Assembly (NCBI RefSeq): GCF_000513895.2
Contig: NZ_CP165783.1
Span: 868,001 to 932,000 of the forward strand
DNA length: 64,000 nucleotides
Reading direction: 5' to 3'
Origin: Ensifer sp. WSM1721
Lineage (GTDB): Bacteria > Pseudomonadota > Alphaproteobacteria > Rhizobiales > Rhizobiaceae
Part shown: in pieces, positions 45,107 to 54,262 of the stretch
Numbering within the stretch: position 1 is the first letter of the stretch
Layout: each line of letters opens with the position of its first letter
The notes under the pieces: generated by a model
The model's input: the letters and a program-made list of their open reading frames with translations, nothing else
What the model was told of the DNA's origin: nothing
Database searches by the model: none
Position numbers and translations under genes: made by a program

Positions 45107-45454
45107 ATGTACAGATACACAATCCTTGCCGCGCTTTGCTTGACGGCGGGCAACGCCTTCGCAGGTGAACTCAAGGCCCTGCAAGGCGGAAGCATCGATC
45201 TCGGCGCTTATCATGGCGTCATCTATTACACGGAGGCCGATAGCGGTTTTCAAGTGGTCACAACGATCGCGGATGGGGCGGAGGGCTCGCCCGTTCGCTT
45301 CGAGGCAACGCTCGAGGAGGGCCAAAGCCTTGCCATTTCAGTTCCTGGCGGTTTGGGTGAACCCAGCAAGGCTCTCGAAATCTCGCGTGCCGGCGGCAGG
45401 CTCCTCATGAACGGGATCGATACCACCCCCAAACTCGTTCATGCCGGCCGGTGA
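45107..45454 (+). CDS. Small exported protein of unknown function
   Basis: The 115-residue protein has a clear Sec signal peptide (MYRYTILAALCLTAGNAFAG) followed by a single beta-rich domain (IDLGAYHGVIYYTEADSG, SPVRFEATLEEGQSLAISVPGG). GAGGAGA precedes the ATG. I do not recognise the family. It is divergent from the Crp/Fnr gene and may be controlled by it. Confidence 0.75.
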   Translation: MYRYTILAALCLTAGNAFAGELKALQGGSIDLGAYHGVIYYTEADSGFQVVTTIADGAEGSPVRFEATLEEGQSLAISVPGGLGEPSKALEISRAGGRLLMNGIDTTPKLVHAGR

Positions 45455-45493
45455 ATCCGTTCGCCGTGGAAGCGCCAACGTTAGATTTCCCCA

Positions 45494-46372
45494 CTAAAAG
45501 GACGAGGAACCGACCTCTGCCTTTACCGGCTTTTCCTTCTTGCGTGGTGCAGCACCCTTCGGCCGTTCGTGGGTAAGTACCGCCGTGAGAATCTCCGCGG
45601 CGGCCAGCGCCGCAATCACTGCCGGCCGCTTGTCCTTCACCGCCGTGCCGCCGATCGGGCAGACGAGCCGGTCGAAGAGCTCGGGGCGTTCGACTTCACG
45701 GGCGAGCCATGTTTTGAAGGTGGCGCGCTTCGTCTTCGAGCCGATCATGCCGACATAGGAGGCGTCTTGGCGGCCGAGCGCCTCCGCCGCAATCAGGAAG
45801 TCGAGCGCGTGGTCATGGGTAAGGATGACGAAGGCGCTGCCTGAAGGCGCATCACGCACAAGCGCCTCGGGCATTGCCGTCAGGCAGGTCCCGATTCCCG
45901 GGACTTCGACCACCGAGAGCTCGTGCTCGCGGGTGTCGACGAGCACGGTCCGGACCGGGAGCAGCGACAGCGCCATTGCCAGTGCGTTGCCGACGTGACC
46001 CGCGCCGAAAATATAGACGTGCGGCCGACGCGCGATCTCAGCATCGCTGCGTGCGACGAGCGCCGTGCGCGTCTCCTCGTCGACGGTCTTGAAGGAAAGC
46101 GCCACGCGGCCGCCGCAGCATTGTCCGATCTCCGGCCCCAGAGGAATTGTCAGCTGCTCGTCCGCAACGGCTCCGTGAATGAGCTTTCGAGCATGATCGA
46201 TCGCCATATATTCCAACTGCCCGCCGCCGATCGTGGCGAAGGTGCGATCCGTCGAGACGAGCATCCAGGCATCCGTGTCGCGCGGCGTCGAACCGGCCGC
46301 TTGCGTCACCTCGACGAGGACGCATGCCGCCTCTCGCGCCAGGAAATCACGGATATCCTCTTTGCTTGCCAT
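45494..46372 (-). CDS. xdhC: Xanthine dehydrogenase accessory protein XdhC
   Basis: The 292-residue protein inserts the sulfurated molybdenum cofactor into xanthine dehydrogenase. It has the XdhC/CoxI N-terminal domain (AACVLVEVTQAAGSTPRDTDAWMLV, IGGGQLEYMAI) and the C-terminal Rossmann part (VYIFGAGHVGNALAMALSLLP, SYVGMIGSKTKRATF). ATG at 46372 is supported by homologous length; the long upstream open frame is a shadow. It follows xdhB with a 5-base gap. The lysine-rich tail (RKKEKPVKAE) is an add-on. Confidence 0.95.
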   Translation of the reverse strand: MASKEDIRDFLAREAACVLVEVTQAAGSTPRDTDAWMLVSTDRTFATIGGGQLEYMAIDHARKLIHGAVADEQLTIPLGPEIGQCCGGRVALSFKTVDEETRTALVARSDAEIARRPHVYIFGAGHVGNALAMALSLLPVRTVLVDTREHELSVVEVPGIGTCLTAMPEALVRDAPSGSAFVILTHDHALDFLIAAEALGRQDASYVGMIGSKTKRATFKTWLAREVERPELFDRLVCPIGGTAVKDKRPAVIAALAAAEILTAVLTHERPKGAAPRKKEKPVKAEVGSSSF

Positions 46373-46377
46373 CTTCG

Positions 46378-48723
46378 TCAGCCATCCGCTGCATCGCGCG
46401 CAGCCCCGCGCAGACGCTCGATCGCCATCAGCACCCGTTCCGGCGTCGCCGGCGTATCGATGCGCGGCGGAAAACGATACGCCGCAACGCTCGCCGCTGC
46501 CATGGATATAGCTTCGAGGACGGAAATGCCCAGCATGAAGGGCGGTTCTCCCACCGCCTTCGAACGGCGGATCGTCTCTTCCCGATTGACCGACCATTCC
46601 GCCAGCCGCACGTTGAAGATGCGCGGGCGATCGGAGGCAAGCGGAATCTTGTAGGTGGAGGGCGCATGGGTGCGCAGGCGCCCCTTCGCATCCCACCAGA
46701 GTTCTTCCGTCGTCAGCCAGCCCATGCCCTGCACGAAGGCCCCCTCGACCTGACCGAGATCGAGCGCCGGATTCAGCGACTTGCCGACATCGTGGATGAT
46801 GTCCGTGCGCTCGACCTGGTATTCGCCGGTAAGCGTATCGACGCTGACCTCCGAGCAGGAAGCGCCATAGGCATAGTAATAGAACGGCCTTCCCCTGCCC
46901 TCGGCGCGGTCCCAATGGATCTTCGGCGTCTTGTAAAAACCGGCGGCCGAGAGCTGCACCCGCGCGGCATAGGCGGATTTGATGAGGTCGGCGAAGGCGA
47001 TGCGCTCCGCTCCGATCCTCACCGTATTCGGTTCGAAGGCGACGTCGGCTTCGTCAACGCCGTAACGCTCCGCCGCGAAGCGCACGAGCCGCGCCTTGAT
47101 CTGTTGAGCCGCATTTGCGGCCGCCATGCCGTTCAGGTCGGAGCCGGAAGATGCGGCCGTCGCCGAGGTGTTCGGCACCTTGCCGGTCGAGGTTGCCGTC
47201 ACTTTGATGCGGTCGAGATCGACCTGGAACTCGTCCGCCACCACTTGCGCCACCTTGGTATAGAGCCCCTGCCCCATCTCGGTGCCGCCGTGGTTCAGCT
47301 GGATCGAGCCGTCCGTATAGACATGGATCAACGCGCCAGCCTGGTTGTATTCGGTCTTGGTGAAGGAAATGCCGAATTTCACCGGCGTCAACGCGATGCC
47401 GCGCTTAATGACGTGGTTCTGCCGGTTGAAGGCAAGGATGGCCTGGCGCCGGGCGGCATAGTCCGACGAGGCTTCGAGTTCCTCGATGATCCGGCCGATG
47501 ATGTTATCTTCGACCGTCTGGTGGTACGGTGTCAGATTGCGCCCCTCGCCGCCGTAGAAATTCAGCTTGCGGATTTCGAGCGGATCCTTGCCGAGCGTAT
47601 AAGCGATGTCCTCGATCATCCGCTCGCCGCCGACCATGCCCTGCGGCCCGCCGAAACCACGGAAGGCGGTATTCGAGACCGTGTTGGTCTTGAGCGGGCG
47701 TGAGCGCAGCCGGACGTTCGGATAGAAATAGCAATTGTCGGCGTGGAAGAGCGCGCGGTCGGTCACGGGACCGGAAAGGTCCGCCGAGAAACCGCAGCGG
47801 GCGGCAAAGACTGCGTCCACCGCCTCGATCCGGCCGTCGTCGTCAAAGCCGATCTTGTAGTCGACGTGGAAGTCGTGCCGCTTGCCGGTCGCCGTCATGT
47901 CGTCGTCGCGGTCCGGGCGCACCTTGACGGCGCGGCCGTATTTCCTCGCCGCAAGCGCCGCCACCGCGGCAAAGAGGTTTGCTTGCGTTTCCTTGCCGCC
48001 GAAGCCGCCGCCCATGCGGCGAACATTCACCGTCACGGCATTCGACGGCACGCCCAGCACATGCGCGACCATGTGCTGCGTCTCGCTCGGATGCTGCGTC
48101 GAAGCAAAGACTGTCACCTCATCGTCCTCGCCGGGGATCGCAAAGGAGATGTGGCCTTCGAGGTAGAAATGGTCCTGGCCGCCGATCCGCATTTCGCCCT
48201 CGACGACATGCCTCGCCCTGGCAAAGCCGGCGTCGATATCGCCGCGTTCGAGCTTCAGGGGATCGATCACCAGCGGATAGTTGGCGGCCGCGGCTTCGAC
48301 GACGTCGGTCACATGCGGCAGATCGCGATATTCGATCTTCACCTTGGCCGCCGCGCGCCGGGCCGCATCGCGCGAAGTTGCGATCACGGCGAAGATCGGC
48401 TGGCCGTGGAATTCGACCTTGCCGGTGGCGAACACGGGATCATCGTGCTTGTGGGCCGGGCTGATATCGTTCTCGCCCGGAATGTCGTCCGTCGCCAGGA
48501 TCCCGACGACGCCGGGGCTGTTCTTCACCGCCTCGAAGTCGATCGACAGGATTTCGGCGTGCGCGTGCTCAGAGAGTCCCAGGTAGCCGTGCAGCGTGCC
48601 GGCTGGCTCTGGAATATCGTCGATATATTCGGCCGTGCCCGACACGTGCTTGTGGCCGGACTCGTGGCGTTCCTTTTCGTGGACGCCGCCGCGGATGCGG
48701 TCTATGGGCTGCATCACATTCAT
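46378..48723 (-). CDS. xdhB: Xanthine dehydrogenase, molybdopterin-binding subunit
   Basis: The 781-residue large subunit oxidises hypoxanthine and xanthine to urate. It carries the molybdenum-domain motifs GGGFGGKETQA, FRGFGGPQGM (with the arginine expected near substrate), LNHGGTEMGQGLYTKVAQ and the late VGEPPFMLGISV with the catalytic glutamate. ATG at 48723 has GAGGTGG upstream; it begins 13 bases after the xdhA stop. It forms a heteromer with XdhA, in the cytoplasm. Confidence 0.97.
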   Translation of the reverse strand: MNVMQPIDRIRGGVHEKERHESGHKHVSGTAEYIDDIPEPAGTLHGYLGLSEHAHAEILSIDFEAVKNSPGVVGILATDDIPGENDISPAHKHDDPVFATGKVEFHGQPIFAVIATSRDAARRAAAKVKIEYRDLPHVTDVVEAAAANYPLVIDPLKLERGDIDAGFARARHVVEGEMRIGGQDHFYLEGHISFAIPGEDDEVTVFASTQHPSETQHMVAHVLGVPSNAVTVNVRRMGGGFGGKETQANLFAAVAALAARKYGRAVKVRPDRDDDMTATGKRHDFHVDYKIGFDDDGRIEAVDAVFAARCGFSADLSGPVTDRALFHADNCYFYPNVRLRSRPLKTNTVSNTAFRGFGGPQGMVGGERMIEDIAYTLGKDPLEIRKLNFYGGEGRNLTPYHQTVEDNIIGRIIEELEASSDYAARRQAILAFNRQNHVIKRGIALTPVKFGISFTKTEYNQAGALIHVYTDGSIQLNHGGTEMGQGLYTKVAQVVADEFQVDLDRIKVTATSTGKVPNTSATAASSGSDLNGMAAANAAQQIKARLVRFAAERYGVDEADVAFEPNTVRIGAERIAFADLIKSAYAARVQLSAAGFYKTPKIHWDRAEGRGRPFYYYAYGASCSEVSVDTLTGEYQVERTDIIHDVGKSLNPALDLGQVEGAFVQGMGWLTTEELWWDAKGRLRTHAPSTYKIPLASDRPRIFNVRLAEWSVNREETIRRSKAVGEPPFMLGISVLEAISMAAASVAAYRFPPRIDTPATPERVLMAIERLRGAARDAADG

Positions 48724-48736
48724 GGGTCCACCTCTT

Positions 48737-50215
48737 CTAGACAGCGACTGCGGCGGCGCGATCGATACGGACGTTACTCGTATCCTGCGTTTCCAGATAG
48801 AAGCGCCGCAGCAGGTTTTTCGCAACCAGCATGCGGTAGCCGGCCGAGGCGCGCCAATCGGTGAGCGGTGTGAAATCCTGCTCGAAGGCGGCGACAGCAA
48901 CGTCGATGCTGGCGTCGTTCCACGCCGTGCCCTTGAGAGCGGCTTCCACATTCGACGCGCGCTTCGGCGTGCCCGCCATGCCGCCGAAGGCGATCACCGC
49001 ATCCGCGACCCGGCCGGTGCCATCGAGCTTCACCCGGAAGGCACCGCACACTGCGGAAATATCCTCGTCGAACCGCTTCGAGACCTTGTAGACGGCGAAG
49101 CTGTCGCCGTCGGCGAGAAACGGAATCCGGATACTCTCGACAAACTCGCCGGGCTCACGATCCTGCTTGCCGTATTCGATGAAGAAGGCCTCGAGCGGCA
49201 GCGTCCGGCGCCTCGTCCCCTTGCGCAGGGTTATCGTTGCGCCAAGTGCGATCAGCGCCGGTGGGGTGTCGCCGATGGGTGAGCCGTTGGCGACATTGCC
49301 GCCGACCGTGCCCATGTTACGCACCTGCTCGCCGCCGATCCGCTCCCAGAGTTCGCGCAATTGCGGGAAGTGGCGGACGACCACCGGGAAGGCCTCCGTG
49401 TAGCTGACGCCGGCGGCAAGCGTGATCCCTTCCGCGTCGACGGAAATCTGGCGCAGTTCCTCGATATGCGAGAGATGGACGACCGGCGCGATGTCGCGCA
49501 TGAACTTCGTCACCCACAGTCCGATGTCGGTCGAGCCGGCGACGATCGTCGCTTTCGGATTGGCCTCGATGACCGCAGCGAAATCGTCGAGTGACGCCGG
49601 AAGCACGACGCGTTCGTCTTCGCCGCCGATCTCGACCCGGCGGCCGTCCCTAAGCGCGGCCAGTTGTTGCGTGATCTTCTCGCGGTCGGCGACCAACGGG
49701 TCCTTGCCGACCTCGCCGATCGACGAAATCGCCTGGGCTGCGCGGATGATCGCCGCATAACCGGTGCAGCGACAGAGATTGCCCTGCAGCGCCTTCTCGA
49801 TTTCCTGGATGCTCGGCTTCGGATTCGCCATCCAGAGGCCGTAAAGAGACATCACGAAACCCGGTGTGCAGAAGCCGCATTGCGAGGCGTGGGTGTCGAC
49901 CATTGCCCGTTGGACCGGATGCAGCGGACCGTTCGGCTGCGCGAGCGCCTCGACCGTCACGACATGGCAGCCGTCGAGGGAAGCGACGAAACGGATGCAG
50001 GCATTGACGGACTCGTATTTCAGCCTGCCGTCGAGGAGCCGGCCGACGAGGACGGTGCAGGCGCCGCAGTCGCCTTCCGCGCAGCCTTCCTTGGTGCCGC
50101 GCAGGTTTCGTTCAATTCGCAGGAAGTCGAGCAGCGTCTGGACCGGCGAGACGTCGGCGACTTCGACAAGGCGGTCGTTCAGGAGGAAGCGGATCGTGTT
50201 GCGGATCTCGGTCAT
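48737..50215 (-). CDS. xdhA: Xanthine dehydrogenase, Fe-S/FAD subunit
   Basis: The 492-residue small subunit has two [2Fe-2S] domains at the N-terminus (GCAEGDCGACTV, about 43-54; QCGFCTPGF and LCRCTGY, about 112-152) and a FAD domain (about 195-480, with ATIVAGSTDIGLWV and GGNVANGSPIGDTPPALIAL). It passes electrons from the Mo site to NAD. It starts 5 bases after uraH and precedes xdhB, so all four genes uraH-xdhA-xdhB-xdhC are probably one transcript. Confidence 0.97.
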   Translation of the reverse strand: MTEIRNTIRFLLNDRLVEVADVSPVQTLLDFLRIERNLRGTKEGCAEGDCGACTVLVGRLLDGRLKYESVNACIRFVASLDGCHVVTVEALAQPNGPLHPVQRAMVDTHASQCGFCTPGFVMSLYGLWMANPKPSIQEIEKALQGNLCRCTGYAAIIRAAQAISSIGEVGKDPLVADREKITQQLAALRDGRRVEIGGEDERVVLPASLDDFAAVIEANPKATIVAGSTDIGLWVTKFMRDIAPVVHLSHIEELRQISVDAEGITLAAGVSYTEAFPVVVRHFPQLRELWERIGGEQVRNMGTVGGNVANGSPIGDTPPALIALGATITLRKGTRRRTLPLEAFFIEYGKQDREPGEFVESIRIPFLADGDSFAVYKVSKRFDEDISAVCGAFRVKLDGTGRVADAVIAFGGMAGTPKRASNVEAALKGTAWNDASIDVAVAAFEQDFTPLTDWRASAGYRMLVAKNLLRRFYLETQDTSNVRIDRAAAVAV

Positions 50216-50220
50216 GACCG

Positions 50221-50592
50221 TCAGCTCCCGCGATAGGTGGAATAGCCGTAGGGCGAAAGCAAGAGCGGCACGTGATAATGCGCGGCACGGTCGGCGATCC
50301 CGAAGCGGATCGGGATCACATCGAGAAACGGGTATGCGCCGCGATCGGCCGCGGCACCAAGATATTCGCCGGCGTGAAAGCGCAGCTCGTAGGTGCCCGT
50401 CTCCATAGCGGCCCCCTTGAGGAGCGGCTCATCGCAGCGCCCGTCGTCATTGGTCCGGGTTGTGGAGAGATGCTCCATCCGATCACCCTCGATGCGGTAA
50501 AGATCGATGCGAAGCTTGTTTGCCGGTTTGCCGTTCGCCGTGTCGAGCACGTGTGTTGTCAGGCGCCCGGCCGTTCCGCCTTGAGATTGCAT
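50221..50592 (-). CDS. uraH: 5-Hydroxyisourate hydrolase (transthyretin-like)
   Basis: The 123-residue protein has the family signatures: [15 protein letters not shown] at the N-terminus with the catalytic His, LRFHAGEYL in the centre, and the C-terminal tetrapeptide YRGS. It hydrolyses 5-hydroxyisourate from urate oxidation to OHCU. It is the first gene of the xdh unit and is divergent from puuE-uraD. Confidence 0.96.
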   Translation of the reverse strand: MQSQGGTAGRLTTHVLDTANGKPANKLRIDLYRIEGDRMEHLSTTRTNDDGRCDEPLLKGAAMETGTYELRFHAGEYLGAAADRGAYPFLDVIPIRFGIADRAAHYHVPLLLSPYGYSTYRGS

Positions 50593-50723
50593 GCTTTATC
50601 GCTCCTCCGAAGTCAGCATCGAGGACGGAGTATCCAAAGCGTGGGCGCCTTTGTGTAGCAAGCTCAACCTTCGAGACTTTCAAACTTTTCGGGGGGAATA
50701 GGCCGGCGATTTTCTCGCTACCA

Positions 50724-50742
50724 ATTGTCATGACGATACAAT
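50724..50742. promoter_or_regulatory. Possible operator ATTGT-N9-ACAAT before puuE-uraD
   Basis: An inverted repeat ATTGT (50724-50728) and ACAAT (50738-50742) lies 20 bases before the puuE-uraD start, in the 169-base divergent region. The spacing would suit a dimeric repressor or LysR-type protein. Short arms make it uncertain. Confidence 0.3.
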
Positions 50743-50761
50743 CTCTGGAGGAACTGCTGCT

Positions 50762-52177
50762 ATGAGATACCCACGCGATCTCCTGGGTCATGGTCCAAGC
50801 TCCCGTATCGCCTGGCCCGGCGAAGCGCGGATCGCCGTCCAATTCGTGGTCAATTACGAAGAGGGCGGAGAGAATTGCGTCCTTCACGGCGACGCGGCGT
50901 CGGAGGCGTTTCTGTCGGAAATCGTCGGCGCGCAGGCATGGCCGGGACAGCGGCACTGGAACATGGAATCGATTTACGAATATGGCGCACGTGCCGGCTT
51001 CTGGCGGCTGCATCGGCTCTTCAGCGAAAGGCAAGTACCGGTCACCGTGTACGGGGTCGCCACGGCGCTGAAGCGTTCGCCGGCGCAAGTCGCCGCCATG
51101 CAGGAGGCTGGGTGGGAAATCGCATCACACGGTCTGAAATGGATCGAGCATAAGGACTTCGACATCGAGCGCGAGCGCGCCGAGATCGCAGAGGCGATCC
51201 GCCTCCACACGATCGTTACCGGCGAGCGGCCGCGCGGCTGGTATTCCGGTCGTTGCTCCGCAAACACGCTCGACCTCGTCGCCGAGACCGGCGGCTTCGA
51301 TTACGTCTCCGATTCCTATGCCGACGACCTGCCCTATTGGCACGAACATGCCGGCCGGCATCAGCTCGTCATCCCCTACACGCTCGACGCCAACGATATG
51401 CGCTTCGCGACGGCCCAAGGCTTCAACAGCGGCGATCAGTTCTTCAGTTACCTGAAGGACAGTTTCGACGTCCTCTATGCCGAAGGTGCCGCCGGCTCGC
51501 CGAAGATGATGAGCATCGGCCTGCACTGCCGGCTCGTGGGCCGTCCGGGCCGGGCGGCCGCGCTGGCGCGCTTTCTCGATTATGTGAAGGGTCATGAGAA
51601 GGTCTGGCTCGCCCGCCGCATCGATATCGCTCGCTACTGGACAGAAACCTATCCGTTCCAACCGAACGAGAACCGTCCCTCGCGGCTTTCCGAAGAGACC
51701 TTCGTCGACCGCTTCGGCGGCGTCTTCGAGCATTCGAGCTGGATCGCGAAGCGCGCCTTCGCCGGCGAGCTTTCCCCGGCCACCGACACGGCGACCGGTC
51801 TGCATGCAGCGCTGACCGCGGTCTTTCGCGAAGCGAGCGAAGAGGAACGGCTTGCCGTGCTGAAAGCGCACCCGGATCTTGCCGGCAAGCTCGCCGAAGC
51901 GAAACGGCTTACCGAGAGCTCCACTGAAGAGCAGGCTTCGGCCGGCCTCGACGCCGTGACAGATCACGAGCGGGAGCGCTTCAGGGCACTCAACAGCGCC
52001 TATGTCGAAAAATTCGGCTTTCCCTTCATCATGGCCGTCAAGGGCCGCAGCAAGGACGAAATCCTCGCAGCTTTCGAAACTCGGATCGACAATGACCGTG
52101 AGACCGAATTCGACAGTGCCTGCCGTCAGGTGGAGCGGATCGCGCTCCTGCGGCTCCGCGACATGCTGCCGGACTGA
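50762..52177 (+). CDS. Fused allantoinase PuuE and OHCU decarboxylase UraD
   Basis: The 471-residue protein has an N-terminal polysaccharide-deacetylase-like domain (about 1-305) with VQFVVNYEEGGE, WEIASHGLKW and RPRGWYSGRCSANTL, typical of the metal-independent allantoinase PuuE. The C-terminal domain (about 310-471) is OHCU decarboxylase UraD: KAHPDLAGKL with the catalytic histidine, LNSAYVEKFGFPFIMAVKGRS. UraD makes S-allantoin and PuuE opens it to allantoate, so the fusion joins two consecutive steps. It opens a plus-strand transcript; GGAGGAAC precedes the ATG. A terminator follows at 52210. Confidence 0.94.
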   Translation: MRYPRDLLGHGPSSRIAWPGEARIAVQFVVNYEEGGENCVLHGDAASEAFLSEIVGAQAWPGQRHWNMESIYEYGARAGFWRLHRLFSERQVPVTVYGVATALKRSPAQVAAMQEAGWEIASHGLKWIEHKDFDIERERAEIAEAIRLHTIVTGERPRGWYSGRCSANTLDLVAETGGFDYVSDSYADDLPYWHEHAGRHQLVIPYTLDANDMRFATAQGFNSGDQFFSYLKDSFDVLYAEGAAGSPKMMSIGLHCRLVGRPGRAAALARFLDYVKGHEKVWLARRIDIARYWTETYPFQPNENRPSRLSEETFVDRFGGVFEHSSWIAKRAFAGELSPATDTATGLHAALTAVFREASEEERLAVLKAHPDLAGKLAEAKRLTESSTEEQASAGLDAVTDHERERFRALNSAYVEKFGFPFIMAVKGRSKDEILAAFETRIDNDRETEFDSACRQVERIALLRLRDMLPD

Positions 52178-52209
52178 GCGGAAAGAGGCGGCATTTTCTA
52201 ACGAAGATC

Positions 52210-52241
52210 GGCCGGCCCGAGTTTTGGGCCGGCCGTTTTCT
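52210..52241 (+). terminator. Rho-independent terminator after puuE-uraD
   Basis: A perfect stem GGCCGGCCC/GGGCCGGCC with a seven-base loop is followed by GTTTTCT. It lies 33 bases after the stop of puuE-uraD and before the convergent purine permease gene. Confidence 0.85.
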
Positions 52242-52283
52242 ATGTCCCCTCATCATGGAGAGTTTCGGGAGGACGCTGCGGTC

Positions 52284-53576
52284 TCACCCGCCGAAGAAGG
52301 CGAAGCGGACGACGAAGAGCGCCGCGACGAGCTGGGTCGCCGGATGGATAACATTCCACTTGCCGGTGCAGACTTTCAGGACGACGTAGCTTACGAAGCC
52401 GAAGGCGAGGCCGTTGGCGATCGAGTAGGTGAATGGCATGGCGATCGCCGTTAGCGCCGCGGGTGCTGCTTCCGTCAGATCGTCCCACTCGATTTCCGTG
52501 AGCTCACGCATCATCAGGCCGGCGACATAAAGCAGCGCCGGCGCGGTCGCATAGGACGGGACGGCGGCGGCAAGCGGCGAGATGAAGAGTGCCGCGAGAA
52601 ACAACACCGAGATCGTGAGCGCGGTGAGACCGGTGCGGCCGCCGGCTTGCACGCCGGAAGCGCTTTCGACATAGGCCGTGGTGCTGCTGGTGCCGATCAG
52701 CGAACCGGCGATGATGGCCGAACTGTCGGCAAGCAGTGCGCGTCCGAGGCGACTGGGCTTGCCCTCCTCCACCAGTTTCGCGCGCTTGGCGACACCGATC
52801 AGCGTGCCGGTCGCATCGAAGACTTCGACGAGCACAAAGACCAGGATGACGTGGACAAGGCCGCCATGCAGGGCCCCCATGATATCGAGCTGCAGGAAGG
52901 TCGGGGCGATGCTCGGCGGCGCCGAGACGACGCCCTTGAACTCGGAGACGCCGAGAAGCATCGACAGGACGGTGACGACGAGTATGCCGATGAGGATCGA
53001 TCCGCGCACTTTGAGCGAGTCCAGCACGGCGATCACGAAGAAGCCGAGGATCGCGAGCAGCGGCCCCGTCTGTTTGAGATCGCCGAGGCCGACCAGCGTC
53101 GCCGGATTGTCGACGACGATGCCGGCGTTCTTGAGGGCGATGATGCCGAGGAAGAGGCCGATACCGGCCGCAATGGCGCTGCGGAGCGAATGCGGTATAC
53201 CGGCGATGAGCCAGCTCCGCACACCGGTAACCGTCAAGAGCAGAAAGATGAGGCCCGAAATGAAGACGGCGCCGAGCGCCTGCTGCCATGTGAAGCCGAG
53301 GGCGGCAACCACGGTGAAAGCGAAAAAGGCGTTGAGCCCCATGCCCGGCGCCATACCGATCGGCCAATTGGCGACGAGCGCCATGACGGCCGAGCCGAGA
53401 GCGGCGGCGAGACAGGTCGCGACGAAGACGGCGTCGCGGTCCATGCCCGTCGTCGACAGGATATCCGGGTTGACGAAGATGATGTAGGACATCGTCAGGA
53501 ACGTCGTGACACCGGCAATCACTTCCGTGCGGACGGTCGTGTCATGTTCTTTCAGCTTGAAGAGTCGTTCAAACAT
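52284..53576 (-). CDS. Purine permease, AzgA/PbuG type (NCS2 superfamily)
   Basis: The 430-residue membrane protein has about 12 helices. Family motifs include VIAGVTTFLTMSYIIFVNP at the N-terminus, MAPGMGLNAFFAFTVV and SSTTAYVESASGVQAGGRTG. Adenine/guanine/hypoxanthine proton symporters of this family feed purine salvage and degradation, which fits the xdh/guaD context. It is convergent with puuE-uraD. The upstream region has no visible purine riboswitch and holds palindromic repeat sequence. Confidence 0.92.
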   Translation of the reverse strand: MFERLFKLKEHDTTVRTEVIAGVTTFLTMSYIIFVNPDILSTTGMDRDAVFVATCLAAALGSAVMALVANWPIGMAPGMGLNAFFAFTVVAALGFTWQQALGAVFISGLIFLLLTVTGVRSWLIAGIPHSLRSAIAAGIGLFLGIIALKNAGIVVDNPATLVGLGDLKQTGPLLAILGFFVIAVLDSLKVRGSILIGILVVTVLSMLLGVSEFKGVVSAPPSIAPTFLQLDIMGALHGGLVHVILVFVLVEVFDATGTLIGVAKRAKLVEEGKPSRLGRALLADSSAIIAGSLIGTSSTTAYVESASGVQAGGRTGLTALTISVLFLAALFISPLAAAVPSYATAPALLYVAGLMMRELTEIEWDDLTEAAPAALTAIAMPFTYSIANGLAFGFVSYVVLKVCTGKWNVIHPATQLVAALFVVRFAFFGG

Positions 53577-53597
53577 TTTTCCTCCCTGAGACCACGA

Positions 53598-53697
53598 TGA
53601 TCTTGGGTGAACCCGAGATCATGAACGTGATCGACTCTCTTAAAGTTGGAGTGGGATGCAGGCGGAAACCCGCTCATGCTTTTCCGCATCCCGCTCT
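53598..53697. repeat. Intergenic palindromic repeat pair
   Basis: TGATCTTGGGT/ACCCGAGATCA (53598-53621) and GAGTGGGATGC/GCATCCCGCTC (53649-53697) form two hairpins upstream of the purine permease. The second contains ACCCGCTCATGCTTTTCCGC, familiar from intergenic repeats of Sinorhizobium as I remember them. A database search would be needed to name the family. Confidence 0.5.
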
Positions 53698-53699
53698 GG

Positions 53700-54262
53700 C
53701 GGCATCAACGCGACGCAGCCGAACGACAGAGACCGGAGCTGCTCCTCCAACTTCCGGCCGTTGCATTTCGATCGCCCGCACCCAGCTTTCTACGGGCGGT
53801 GATCCAGGCCGTGCGGCCTCGCCGGATGGAAAGCCATCACAAGCACACCGATTGTGCGGCCTCGCGCGCAGGATCGCTAGCCACCGATTTCGACGGCGAA
53901 TGCGAAAGACTTTCAAATTTTCCAGTGCATTCCGGCGGGATTCCCTCAGGAATCGCCATGTCTCCGGTGTCGGAACCGGTCGTCGTGATGAGGAGCCAGA
54001 GCCTCTGTTTTGACGATAAGGTGCATCATGAGCCGATCGGCCGATAATGCTGCCGTGGCTGTCATCCTTCTCGACATCCACAGCGGTGTCCGCTTTCTTG
54101 CACGACTTAAGCCGTGCGGGCGCCGAACTTCGGCTTGCCACCTTCCGTGACCTTGCTCATGGGGCGCCATCGTTCGCTTTTTGATCTTGCCATCGCATGT
54201 CCGTGCCCCTTTAATGTTGAGAGGTCTCTCTGGCGGCCGACTGGCTGAGGAAAGCCCACCCC
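53700..54262. other. Intergenic stretch, no supported gene
   Basis: About 560 bases between the repeat pair and the pcm-like gene. A 17-codon minus-strand frame (MSKVTEGGKPKFGARTA, ending near 54107) is too short to support. Other frames look random. Confidence 0.35.

Noticed and set aside
46324-48864. Long plus-strand frames inside xdhB
   Set aside because: They lie antisense to clear molybdopterin-domain motifs and have the composition of shadow frames.
52647-53600. A 317-codon plus-strand frame inside the purine permease gene
   Set aside because: It is highly charged and antisense to twelve membrane helices, as expected for a shadow.
54107-54230. A 17-codon minus-strand frame, MSKVTEGGKPKFGARTA
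   Set aside because: It is too short to support without conservation data and has no clear ribosome site.
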